DNA from: Verrucomicrobia bacterium UBA3841
Lineage (GTDB): Bacteria; Verrucomicrobiota; Kiritimatiellia; RFP12; UBA1067
Reading direction: 5' to 3'
Assembly: GCA_002392765.1 (NCBI GenBank)
Contig: DGHT01000066.1
Coordinates: 3,646-67,645 of the forward strand
DNA: 64,000 nucleotides
In this document: piece by piece, positions 44,140 to 51,858 of the stretch
Layout of the letters: every line of letters begins with the position of its first letter
How positions within the stretch are numbered: position 1 is the first letter of the stretch
The notes under the pieces: generated by a model
Seen by the model: only the letters and a program-made list of their open reading frames with translations
What the model was told of the DNA's origin: nothing
The model's database searches: none
Made by a program: the position numbers and the translations under genes

Positions 44140-46776
44140 ATGAAAATACCAACAAAACGGACGGCGCACCGCCTCGCTGCGGTGCTTGCAATCGCCCTCG
44201 CCTTCGCCACCACCGGCGCTTGGGCGGCAGAGGTATATGAACTATACTGGACAGGCGCGACCAGCACGGACTACAACACGGCGGGCAACTGGTCTGCCAA
44301 CGTGTCGCCTGTCGGAATGACGCAATGGTATCATACCTACGATACCGCCCACATCCAGTCATACCGCATCGACATCGCCGGGTTTTACGGTACGCGCGGC
44401 GGCTGGTGGATCAATGCCGGAACCGAGAACGAGCCGGTTCAGTTCTACTGCGAGAAGGCAAGCCAAGGCATTTCGCCTTATTACAACGCAAATAAAAACT
44501 ACGCCTCCTACCTCCATGTGGCCGACAAGTCCGATGCATGGGCGTGGTTCAACGGCGGCAAATACGACAAGTTCAAAACCGAATGCAACATTGGCAGCAG
44601 CAGCTACGCCGGACATCTCATCATCGGCAACGACAGAGGCGTTGCGACAACCATGAATTTCGGAGGGGTGTTCTATGTGAAGAACGGAACGGTGAATATT
44701 CTAGACGACGCGACATTGTACACCGGCGGCAACATGTTCGTCGGGCAGATTGCCTCGCGCAACGGAACACTGACGATTGACGGCGGCTCATGCTCCGCCA
44801 ATGAACTTTACATTGGCGACTTCGCAGGTGCAACTGGCGACGTGGTGGTCAACAGCGGCAACATGTCAATCAGAAATAAGCTGCTTCTCGGGCAGAAGGG
44901 CGCGGGAACGCTGACAATGAACGGCGGCACGTTCGAGGTGGAATCCGGCATGCTGGCGTATGTTGGCAAGGCCAACGGCACGATAACCCTCAACAGCGGA
45001 AAGCTGATCGCGACGGATATCCAGAAGGACGGCGACAGCGGCACGGCCTCGCTCGTGTTCAACGGCGGCACGCTCGTCGCGAACGGAGTGTCGTCCGACG
45101 CTTTGATACGCTCCACTCTTCCCGTCACCGTCGGCGCGAACGGTGGCACGATTGATGCGGCAGGTTACAATGTGACGATTGCAGCAGACCTGGACAACGC
45201 CGCTGGCGCAACGGGTGCGATGACGTTCAAGGGCGGCGGTACGGTGACGCTCTCCGGCGCAATAAACTACACCGGCGGCACGACGGTCGAAGCGGGTACG
45301 GTCGTGGTCGTTCCCGATGTCTCCGCTGCGACGGCGCTTGGCGCGATTACGGTTGTGGGACTCGAGAACAATATTTGCGAGGTCGTGAGACTTTCCGGCG
45401 AGGGGACGTTCAGCGCGAGCGATTTGCCGGCGGATACTGAAACCGTCACGTTCGCCGTTTCGCCGGACGGTAAGTCGATACTCGCGGTCAATGGTTTGGA
45501 AAGTCCGTTCTGGATCGGCGGCAGCGGCGATCTGGGCACCGCGTCCAACTGGTCCGGCGGGGTCGTGCCGACGGAAAATCCGACGATCAAGTGGTCGTCC
45601 CCGATCACACTGACGAACAGCGGCGACTTTGCCCCCAATACGTTGACGATTCCCGATGATTCAGCAGTCGTCACGCTTTCGGGAGCGCTCACAGTGAACT
45701 GTCTCACGAACGCGAGCAGGCTGGCGGTTGCGTCCACCGGCTCGCTGACGGTAACGGGCGACCTTGTTGCGATGATAGAGTCGGAGGGCGGCAGCCGGAC
45801 GTTCCTCCATTCCAACGAGGGCGCTGTGATGGTCGGCGGCAAGGCCATCGGCTATACGAACGTCGGAGATTATCCCGATGTATTTGAGTATGCCGCCGTG
45901 ACGGAGAACACGCGTCCGATTCAGGCGCGCGGCATCGCTTACCAATGCGGCGGCAGCGGACAGCTTGGAATGAAACTCCAATCGAGCGGCAATACGGCCG
46001 GCTCTTGGGTTGTCGGTGCCGACGGCTTTTCGTTCCCGGGCTCCCGCAATGCGAACTATACGACGTTCTTTGCGGAATCTGCGGCCGTCACGCTCTATTC
46101 CGCCGACGACTGGACGCTCGCCAATTCGAAAAAGTACAATACAACCCGTGGCGATCTGTTTGTGTCGGACGATTCCGGGTCGTCGCTCGTCATCGACACA
46201 TCCGACTATGTCACCCCTGCGACGCGGCGAACGGTGACGCTCGAAGGGCGCATCGTCGCCTACAACCCCGTGACGATCAAGGGGTGCGGAACGGTCGTCG
46301 TGGATACGACCGGATCAAGCACGCATGCAAGTGTTCCCGAAGATTTCCGGCATACGTGCCTCACCAACGCCGTGCCCCTTTACGTGACGGACACGGCGAC
46401 CTTGCAGATCAATGCTGGCAAGAAGGTCACCGGCAACGGCACGATCTCGCTTGCGGCTGGCACGACGCTCGCGCTCAAATCCACCGGGCGCGAGTTCGCG
46501 ACGCCCGACATCGTCCCCGTCACGCTTCCCGCCGAAGGCGCGGCGACCATTCGTATCGACGGGGAAAGGCTCAAGAGCGGCGAGGACTTCACCGTCTGCA
46601 GTCTCACCGACCTTCCCGGTGGCTACGTCCTTAAGGACCATCTGAACATCACCGGCACGGCTCTCGACAGCCGCAAATACGAGGTGGAGGCGGTTGAAGT
46701 GACGGAGAACGAAACGACCGTCACCAAGCTTGTCCTTGACATCCTGCCCACGGGCTTGATGCTCATCGTCAGGTAA
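44140..46776 (+). CDS. Giant secreted surface protein with PATR-like beta-helix repeats
   Basis: ATG 44140 has AAGGAG nine bases upstream and starts a signal peptide (KRTAHRLAAVLAIALAFATTGAWA). The body of 878 residues opens with YWTGATSTDYNTAGNW and continues with Gly/Asn/Thr-rich repeats: GTLTIDGGSCSANELYIGD, AGTLTMNGGTFEVESG and INYTGGTTVEAGTVVVV. The last is typical of passenger-associated transport repeats in autotransporter-like adhesins. A second GNWSGGVV block lies near residue 465. No beta-barrel translocator is present; the chain ends GLMLIVR, the short motif shared with the 2605 and 23291 proteins. Probably exported and surface-exposed; ligand unknown. Confidence 0.8.
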   Translation: MKIPTKRTAHRLAAVLAIALAFATTGAWAAEVYELYWTGATSTDYNTAGNWSANVSPVGMTQWYHTYDTAHIQSYRIDIAGFYGTRGGWWINAGTENEPVQFYCEKASQGISPYYNANKNYASYLHVADKSDAWAWFNGGKYDKFKTECNIGSSSYAGHLIIGNDRGVATTMNFGGVFYVKNGTVNILDDATLYTGGNMFVGQIASRNGTLTIDGGSCSANELYIGDFAGATGDVVVNSGNMSIRNKLLLGQKGAGTLTMNGGTFEVESGMLAYVGKANGTITLNSGKLIATDIQKDGDSGTASLVFNGGTLVANGVSSDALIRSTLPVTVGANGGTIDAAGYNVTIAADLDNAAGATGAMTFKGGGTVTLSGAINYTGGTTVEAGTVVVVPDVSAATALGAITVVGLENNICEVVRLSGEGTFSASDLPADTETVTFAVSPDGKSILAVNGLESPFWIGGSGDLGTASNWSGGVVPTENPTIKWSSPITLTNSGDFAPNTLTIPDDSAVVTLSGALTVNCLTNASRLAVASTGSLTVTGDLVAMIESEGGSRTFLHSNEGAVMVGGKAIGYTNVGDYPDVFEYAAVTENTRPIQARGIAYQCGGSGQLGMKLQSSGNTAGSWVVGADGFSFPGSRNANYTTFFAESAAVTLYSADDWTLANSKKYNTTRGDLFVSDDSGSSLVIDTSDYVTPATRRTVTLEGRIVAYNPVTIKGCGTVVVDTTGSSTHASVPEDFRHTCLTNAVPLYVTDTATLQINAGKKVTGNGTISLAAGTTLALKSTGREFATPDIVPVTLPAEGAATIRIDGERLKSGEDFTVCSLTDLPGGYVLKDHLNITGTALDSRKYEVEAVEVTENETTVTKLVLDILPTGLMLIVR

Positions 46777-46784
46777 AGCCGGGA

Positions 46785-46905
46785 AATGTTGCCAGTGTTG
46801 CCAATAACCAATACCAAAGTCCAATCCTCCTTAGCCAAAGGCTGCGGAGGATAAATTGGAAATTGGCAACATTGGTATTGGCAGCACTTTCACATTGGCA
46901 ACATT
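46785..46905. repeat. Palindromic element, intergenic copy
   Basis: The element begins AATGTTGCCA and ends TGGCAACATT. Its arms of about 40 bases pair (GTTGCCAAT/ATTGGCAAC words). The centre is a nested hairpin ATCCTCC-TT-AGCC-AAA-GGCT-GC-GGAGGAT (46824-46852). A related 97-bp copy lies inside the GH3 gene at 57826-57922. It could also act as a terminator for the preceding gene. Confidence 0.75.
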
Positions 46906-47067
46906 CAACAACAATCCTGTATGAAATAAAGGTTGGAATTGTTCCGGCAAGTTACATTCTCAGCCCTGCTACGCTCGAATGCTTCCCAAAACAGCTGTCC
47001 ATCCTGTCGCCTGCTTGATGGCGCAGAGCTTGCCGGATATTCGCCGATGATGAATGGAGAGGGCGGC

Positions 47068-47116
47068 ATGAATCTGACAAGGCGTGAGTTTGCGAAAGGC
47101 GGCTTGGCGGCATCAG
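47068..47116 (+). pseudogene. Truncated Tat-signal gene start
   Basis: MNLTRREFAKGGLAASG is a normal twin-arginine leader start, preceded by AGAGGGCGGC. The reading frame then runs into sequence antisense to the end of the ATPase gene on the minus strand and no mature domain follows. I read it as the 5' remnant of a Tat-exported phosphoesterase-type gene cut off by the ATPase gene. Confidence 0.6.
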
Positions 47117-48264
47117 GTGTCGAAAGCGGTGAACGGCATTGCCTGTATGCCGTCCGCCGTGGAGGTCTCGCGCCCGGAATAAACGACGAATCCGCGCCCG
47201 GCATCGTCTGGAACAAGGCGTTTGATCGATCGGATGTTGCTGGCCATGTCGTCGTGGAACGTGGCGGCGGCCTTGATTTCGCAAAGGTCGAGTTTCCCGC
47301 CATCTTCCCAAGCGAGATCCACTTCCACGCCGTGGCTGGTGCGCATGAAGTAGAGATCGTCCATCTCGCCTCTGTTGAGCCGGCGCTTGAACGCCTCCAT
47401 CACCACCATGTTCTCGAAGATGCCGCCGACGAGCGGATGTGCGGCGACTTGGCTTGCGGATTTGATGCCAAGCAGGTTGCAGACAAGACCTGTTTCGGTG
47501 AAGTATATCTTCGGCGCCTTGATGAAGCGCTTGCCGAAATTGCGGTAGTATGGGCGCAAAAGCCGGATGACATAGGATGCTTCGAGCAGAGAGAGCCATT
47601 CCTTGACGGTTGTTGCGGAAACCCCGGCGTCGCCTGCGATGGAGTCGATGTTCAGCAACTGCGCGACGCGTCCTGCCAGAAGCCGTATGAATGTCTCGAA
47701 CTGGCGCAGGTTGCGGAGGTTGACGAGCTGCCGAACGTCTCGCTCGACATAAGTACGGAAGTAGTCGGCATAGAGGCGCTCCGGTTCCGGTCCCTTGTTG
47801 TAAAGGCGCGGCATGAAACCATCGAACATCCACCGGTCGCGAGATTTCTTCACTCCGGCGCCGGACAATTCCTCCAGCGAAAGCGGCAGGAGCTCGAGTA
47901 TGCCCGTGCGTCCGGCGAGGGACTGGGATACCGCGGCCTGCAAGGCCGGCTGGTGGCTCCCCGTAAGCACATACATGGAATTGCGGCCTGCCATGTCGGT
48001 TTCCGCCTGCACGTAGCTGACGAGTTCCGGCGCGTTCTGGATTTCGTCGAACACGACTGGTGCCTTGTGACGCTCCATGAAGCCGCGTGCATCGCGAACA
48101 GCCTCTTCGCGCACGTCGGGAATTTCAAGATTTACGTATTCCGCCTCGCGGAAGACAGCCTGCGCAAGCGTCGTTTTGCCAGACTGTCGCGGACCCGTTA
48201 TGGTGACAACGGGGTATCGTTTCCAAAGCTCGATCGCAGTTTTCGCCATTGTGCGCTCTATCAT
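47113..48264 (-). CDS. AAA_14/DUF4143 family ATPase
   Basis: An N-terminal P-loop domain (VVTITGPRQSGKTTLAQ Walker A, APVVFDEIQNAPEL Walker B, YVLTGSHQPALQ sensor) is followed by the DUF4143 part (YVERDVRQLVNLRNLRQFETFIRLLAG, TVKEWLSLLEASYVIRLLRPYY, KIYFTETGLVCNLLGI). It ends in a restriction-endonuclease-like stretch (HGVEVDLAWEDGGKLDLCEIKA). The function of this very common family is unknown; it is often mobile and present in many paralogues. ATG 48264 has GGAGGA seven bases upstream. Its stop abuts the Tat-gene remnant at 47068, consistent with insertion. Confidence 0.9.
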   Translation of the reverse strand: MIERTMAKTAIELWKRYPVVTITGPRQSGKTTLAQAVFREAEYVNLEIPDVREEAVRDARGFMERHKAPVVFDEIQNAPELVSYVQAETDMAGRNSMYVLTGSHQPALQAAVSQSLAGRTGILELLPLSLEELSGAGVKKSRDRWMFDGFMPRLYNKGPEPERLYADYFRTYVERDVRQLVNLRNLRQFETFIRLLAGRVAQLLNIDSIAGDAGVSATTVKEWLSLLEASYVIRLLRPYYRNFGKRFIKAPKIYFTETGLVCNLLGIKSASQVAAHPLVGGIFENMVVMEAFKRRLNRGEMDDLYFMRTSHGVEVDLAWEDGGKLDLCEIKAAATFHDDMASNIRSIKRLVPDDAGRGFVVYSGRETSTADGIQAMPFTAFDT

Positions 48265-48296
48265 GAAAGTTCCTCCTCATGTTCAGAACAGTGCGT

Positions 48297-48347
48297 ATTA
48301 TATCATACTTGTCGGTGCAAAAGCAAGGTTGAACCTTGGATTTGCAC
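48297..48347 (-). promoter_or_regulatory. Promoter and 33-bp dyad upstream of the ATPase gene
   Basis: On the minus strand TGATATAAT ends about 33 bp before the ATG. Ten bases upstream of the -10 lies a long dyad at 48315-48347 with arms GTGCAAA/TTTGCAC and CAAGGTT/AACCTTG around one central G. It covers the -35 position, so it may be an operator. Confidence 0.6.
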
Positions 48348-48386
48348 AAATAAGCATAGCGCGCAATTCCCCTGGAGGGCTGCGTG

Positions 48387-48578
48387 ATGGGGATGACAAG
48401 GTGCGAGTTTGCAAAGGAATCTCTGGCGACGCTTCGTTTTCTGGCGCACCCCGCGTTGAGCCGCTTCGCGCTCGTTTCGCCCGGTGGATACGCCGGAAAG
48501 AAGCTCACCGTCGCCGTCCGGCCCGTCAGCTCGCTCGGCACGAAAGGAAAAACAATCGGAACAACATGGAGAGTTTGA
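48387..48578 (+). pseudogene. Internally deleted Tat-phosphoesterase minigene
   Basis: An intact short frame joins a Tat-like leader (MTRCEFAKESLATLRFLA, with the second Arg changed to Cys) directly to KKLTVAVRPVSSLGTKG and TIGTTWRV. That tail matches the last residues of the phosphoesterase at 55510-56964 almost exactly. Everything between is missing, so it is a deletion derivative. Its stop overlaps the start of the FAD-oxidoreductase gene by 13 bases in another frame and may couple translation. A frame-shifted sister copy lies at 51563. Confidence 0.75.
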
Positions 48579-48696
48579 AAATGAATATGAAAATGAGGAA
48601 GTGTGGAAATATGAAATTATGGAAATATGAAAATGGGCGCGTCCCGCGTCTCGTGTCTCGCTCCCTGACGGCATTGGGCGTTTGCATATTTGCATA
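48387..48696 (+). repeat. Start-cassette direct repeat, copy 1
   Basis: This stretch of about 310 bp (Tat leader scar, phosphoesterase tail scar, start codon and signal-peptide code) recurs at 51563-51858. From the ATG onward 131 bases differ at only three positions. It contains octamer-like words such as GGAAATATGAAA repeated in imperfect tandem. Confidence 0.85.
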
Positions 48697-51562
48697 CTCG
48701 TCTTCCGTAGCTTTAGCGAAAGGGGATTGCTCGGAGACGACGAGCGATATCGTGATATACGGCTCCAGCCCGGCGGCGATCTCTGCGGCGGTGCAGGCCG
48801 GGCGCATGGGCAAGTCGGCCGTGATCGTTTCGCCCGAGTCGCGCATCGGCGGGCTTACGACGGGCGGACTCGGACAGACCGACATCGGCAACAAGTCCGC
48901 GTTCGGCGGCATTGCGCTCGAGTTCTACAGCGACGTCGCGAAATGGTATGCCGATAGCGCACACTGGACGCGCCAGACGCCGGAGCAGTACAAGCCGCAC
49001 GGTCAGACCGCAGGAACGATGGGCAAGGACTCCATGTGGACGTTCGAGCCGTCCGCCGCGCTCGCGATTCTCGAAGGCTGGGAGAAGCAGGGCAGGCTCG
49101 ACATCCGGCGCGGCGAGTTCCTCGACCGCGAGAAGGGAGTTGAGAAGCAGGACGGACGCATCGTGTCCGTCAAGACGCTCTCGGGCAATGTCTATCGCGG
49201 CAAGGTGTTCATCGACGCGACATACGAAGGCGACCTCATGGCGGCGGCGGGCGTCAGCTACACCGTCGGACGCGAGTCGAACAGTGTCTATGGCGAGACG
49301 ATAAGCGGCATTCAGTTTCGCGAGGCGAAGAGCCATCAGCTGAAGCGTCATGTCAGCCCGTATGTCGTCGAGGGCAAGCCCGAAAGCGGACTTCTCCCCG
49401 GCATCGAGCCTTGCAATCCGGACGAGAAGGACGGCGACGGAGACAAGCGCGTGCAGGCTTACAACTTCCGCATGTGCCTCACCGATGACCCCGAGAACCG
49501 CATTTCGTTCAAGAAGCCCGCGAACTACGACGAGCGTGAATACGAACTCCTCTTCCGCAACTTCGCGAGGGGTGAAAAGGCTGTGCCGTGGATAAACTCG
49601 AAGATGCCGAACCGCAAGACGGACACGAACAACAGGCTGGGCTTTTCGACCGACTTTATCGGACGCAACTACGAATGGCCGGAGGCGTCCTACGAGCGCC
49701 GCGCCGAAATCTTCAAGGCGCACCTCGACTACCAGCAGGGACTCATGTGGACGCTCGCGAACCATCCGCGCGTCCCGAAGAAGATTCGCGCCGAGGTGTC
49801 GAAATGGGGAACGTGCAAGGACGAGTTCTTTGACGGCCCGGGCGACGGCTGGCAGTCGCAGCTCTACGTTCGCGAGGCGCGGCGCATGGTAGGCGAGTAC
49901 GTTATGACCGAGCACGAGTGCAGGGGCGACCGCGTCGTGCCGCATCCTGTCGCGATGGGCGCGTACACGATGGATTCTCACAATGTCCGTCGCGTCGTCA
50001 CCGCAATGGGCGATGTGCAGAACGAGGGCGACGTGCAGGATCGCGAGCGCTACAGCGCGTGGGGTCCGGAAGCCGCCAAGCGCGCGAAGGGCGGCAGGAT
50101 GAGGCCCTACGGCATAGACTATGGCGCGATAACCCCGAAGCGCGGCGAATGCGAGAACCTGCTCGTGCCGGTGTGCCTCTCGGCCTCTCACATGGCGTTC
50201 GGGTCGATTCGCATGGAGCCGGTCTTCTTCGCGCTCGGCCAGGTGGCGGGAACAGCTGGCGCGATGGCCGCCGCAAACGGCTCCGCAGTCCAGGACGTGC
50301 CATACGACGCGCTCGCCGCCCGCCTCGTCGCCGACGGCCAGGTGCTTTCTCTGGATGCGCGCCCCGTCGCCTCCGCCGCGATTTCCCCCGCCGCGCCAGA
50401 CTCGCCGCAAATCGTCCGCGTCGCCGCCGCCAATTCGTCCGAGGCCGAGAAGGCCGCCGCCGATTTCGTCTGCACGGGAACGAACGACGAGGCGGTGCTG
50501 ACGAAGGCGGTCGAGACCCTGACGCGCGGCGGGACGCTGAAGCTCGCGGACGGCGACTACTACATCGACGCGTTCCCCTACGAGGGCGACACCGCCGTCC
50601 TTTTCGGCTACAACGAGGGGCGGGCGCGCACAATCAACGTAGTGGGCGGCACGGAGAACAAGTCCTACAACACGCGCTTCGGCGTAGGCATCCACGTCAC
50701 GGAGAAGGCTGTTTCCGCGATGGACCCGAAGGGCACGTGCCGGCTCTTCTGCGGCACGGCGAAGAAGCCGAAGGCGCCGGGGGCGTTCTTCAAGTACACG
50801 TTCGTGAACAACGTGAACTTCCGCGACATCCAGATTCTGTTCCACGACGCGTCCAAGCCTTGGCGCGGCATCGACGGCTCGTGCTTCGGCAACATGCACA
50901 TCGACATGGTTGGCGTCTATACCGAGCAGTATTTCAACGACCGCTTCCTGCACAAGAAGCCGGCGACGCCCGCGAAGGGGTCGATCGGCGTCGTCTCGTG
51001 TCGCGGCTCGAACGACGAGGCGTCGCGCATCGCCTACGACTGGGTTAATGTCGGCGGGATGCACACCGGTTTCCTCTTCCAGGGCGTCGATCACCTTGTC
51101 ATGAAGGCCTGCACGGCGGCGCGCTGCTGCTACGGCTACCGCGCGACGACGGGAACGCCGAAGACGATGACATGGATCAACTGCTGCGACGAGGGCAATA
51201 CGTATCTGCCGTTCCTGGGCGGCAAGGGACACCTGACGGCAATCGACTTCAACATCGAACGCTTCAACGCCGACTACATCCCCGACGGCCCCGACGGCGA
51301 CGGATGCGCGGCGAAGGAGGAGAGACCCGGCGCGTGGCACGGCTACGTCTCCTACACCATGCAGGGCAAGGCGTTCGGGGTCAACCGATTCTGGGCGGAG
51401 GGCAGCGGACACAACTTCCGCACCGTCAACCTCGACCACTCCATGACTTCGCGTCCGGAGCACCCCGAATACCTCGAGACCTACTTCGACAAGACGACCG
51501 ACAAGACCCTGACGTGGAACGGCGAGATGTGGGTGGATGCAATGGGCAACCGCGTGGATTGA
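48566..51562 (+). CDS. Exported FAD-dependent oxidoreductase fused to a right-handed beta-helix domain
   Basis: The ATG at 48566 gives an unusual Met/Lys-rich tail then the hydrophobic signal segment SLTALGVCIFAYSSSVALA. Residues about 55-570 form a FAD_oxidored-type domain: TSDIVIYGSSPAAISAAVQAGRMGKSAVIVSP (dinucleotide fold), RIGGLTTGGLGQTD, VFIDATYEGDLMAAAGVSY and MEPVFFALGQVAGTAGAMAA. Such domains occur in xanthan-lyase-like and other sugar-associated proteins. Residues about 640-998 form a pectate-lyase-like beta-helix (LTRGGTLKLADGDYYIDAFP ... NVNFRDIQILF ... THTGF). The N-terminal 44 residues are almost identical to those of the gene at 51728. The substrate is unknown; oxidation of a cell-wall sugar is a guess. 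Confidence 0.75.
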   Translation: MESLKMNMKMRKCGNMKLWKYENGRVPRLVSRSLTALGVCIFAYSSSVALAKGDCSETTSDIVIYGSSPAAISAAVQAGRMGKSAVIVSPESRIGGLTTGGLGQTDIGNKSAFGGIALEFYSDVAKWYADSAHWTRQTPEQYKPHGQTAGTMGKDSMWTFEPSAALAILEGWEKQGRLDIRRGEFLDREKGVEKQDGRIVSVKTLSGNVYRGKVFIDATYEGDLMAAAGVSYTVGRESNSVYGETISGIQFREAKSHQLKRHVSPYVVEGKPESGLLPGIEPCNPDEKDGDGDKRVQAYNFRMCLTDDPENRISFKKPANYDEREYELLFRNFARGEKAVPWINSKMPNRKTDTNNRLGFSTDFIGRNYEWPEASYERRAEIFKAHLDYQQGLMWTLANHPRVPKKIRAEVSKWGTCKDEFFDGPGDGWQSQLYVREARRMVGEYVMTEHECRGDRVVPHPVAMGAYTMDSHNVRRVVTAMGDVQNEGDVQDRERYSAWGPEAAKRAKGGRMRPYGIDYGAITPKRGECENLLVPVCLSASHMAFGSIRMEPVFFALGQVAGTAGAMAAANGSAVQDVPYDALAARLVADGQVLSLDARPVASAAISPAAPDSPQIVRVAAANSSEAEKAAADFVCTGTNDEAVLTKAVETLTRGGTLKLADGDYYIDAFPYEGDTAVLFGYNEGRARTINVVGGTENKSYNTRFGVGIHVTEKAVSAMDPKGTCRLFCGTAKKPKAPGAFFKYTFVNNVNFRDIQILFHDASKPWRGIDGSCFGNMHIDMVGVYTEQYFNDRFLHKKPATPAKGSIGVVSCRGSNDEASRIAYDWVNVGGMHTGFLFQGVDHLVMKACTAARCCYGYRATTGTPKTMTWINCCDEGNTYLPFLGGKGHLTAIDFNIERFNADYIPDGPDGDGCAAKEERPGAWHGYVSYTMQGKAFGVNRFWAEGSGHNFRTVNLDHSMTSRPEHPEYLETYFDKTTDKTLTWNGEMWVDAMGNRVD

Positions 51563-51742
51563 ATGTCAACAAGACGAGAGTTCATGAAAGACGGCTTGAC
51601 GGCGTTCGGGTTTCTGGCGCATCCAGCGTTGAGCCGCTTCGCCAGGTGGATGCGCCGGGAAGAAGCTCACCATCGCCGTGCGGCCCGTCAGGAGCCTCGG
51701 CACTAAAGGAAAAACAATCGGAACAACATGGAGAGTTTGAAA
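51563..51742 (+). pseudogene. Internally deleted, frameshifted Tat-phosphoesterase remnant
   Basis: MSTRREFMKDGLTAFGFLA is an intact twin-arginine leader starting directly after the previous stop. The frame then breaks within the phosphoesterase tail (AARQEPRH and stop at 51706). In the next frame the tail KKLTIAVRPVRSLGTKG is still readable up to the stop at 51740. Sister of the minigene at 48387. Confidence 0.7.
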
Positions 51743-51858
51743 ATGGATATGAAAATGTGGAAGTGTGGAAATATGAAATTATGGAAATATGAAAATGGGT
51801 GCGTCCCGCGTCTCGTGTCTCGCTCCCTGACGGCATTGGGCGTTTGCATATTTGCATA
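51563..51858 (+). repeat. Start-cassette direct repeat, copy 2
   Basis: Second copy of the cassette at 48387-48696. After it, octamer words TTGCATAT and TTCCACAA (51843-51887) are roughly the inverse complement of the GGAAATATG words at 51752-51798, so the signal-peptide code is flanked by an imperfect inverted repeat. Confidence 0.8.

Noticed and set aside
46952..48387. Long plus-strand frame opposite the ATPase gene
   Set aside because: The AAA_14/DUF4143 motifs are all on the minus strand; only the Tat-leader start at 47068 looks real on the plus strand.
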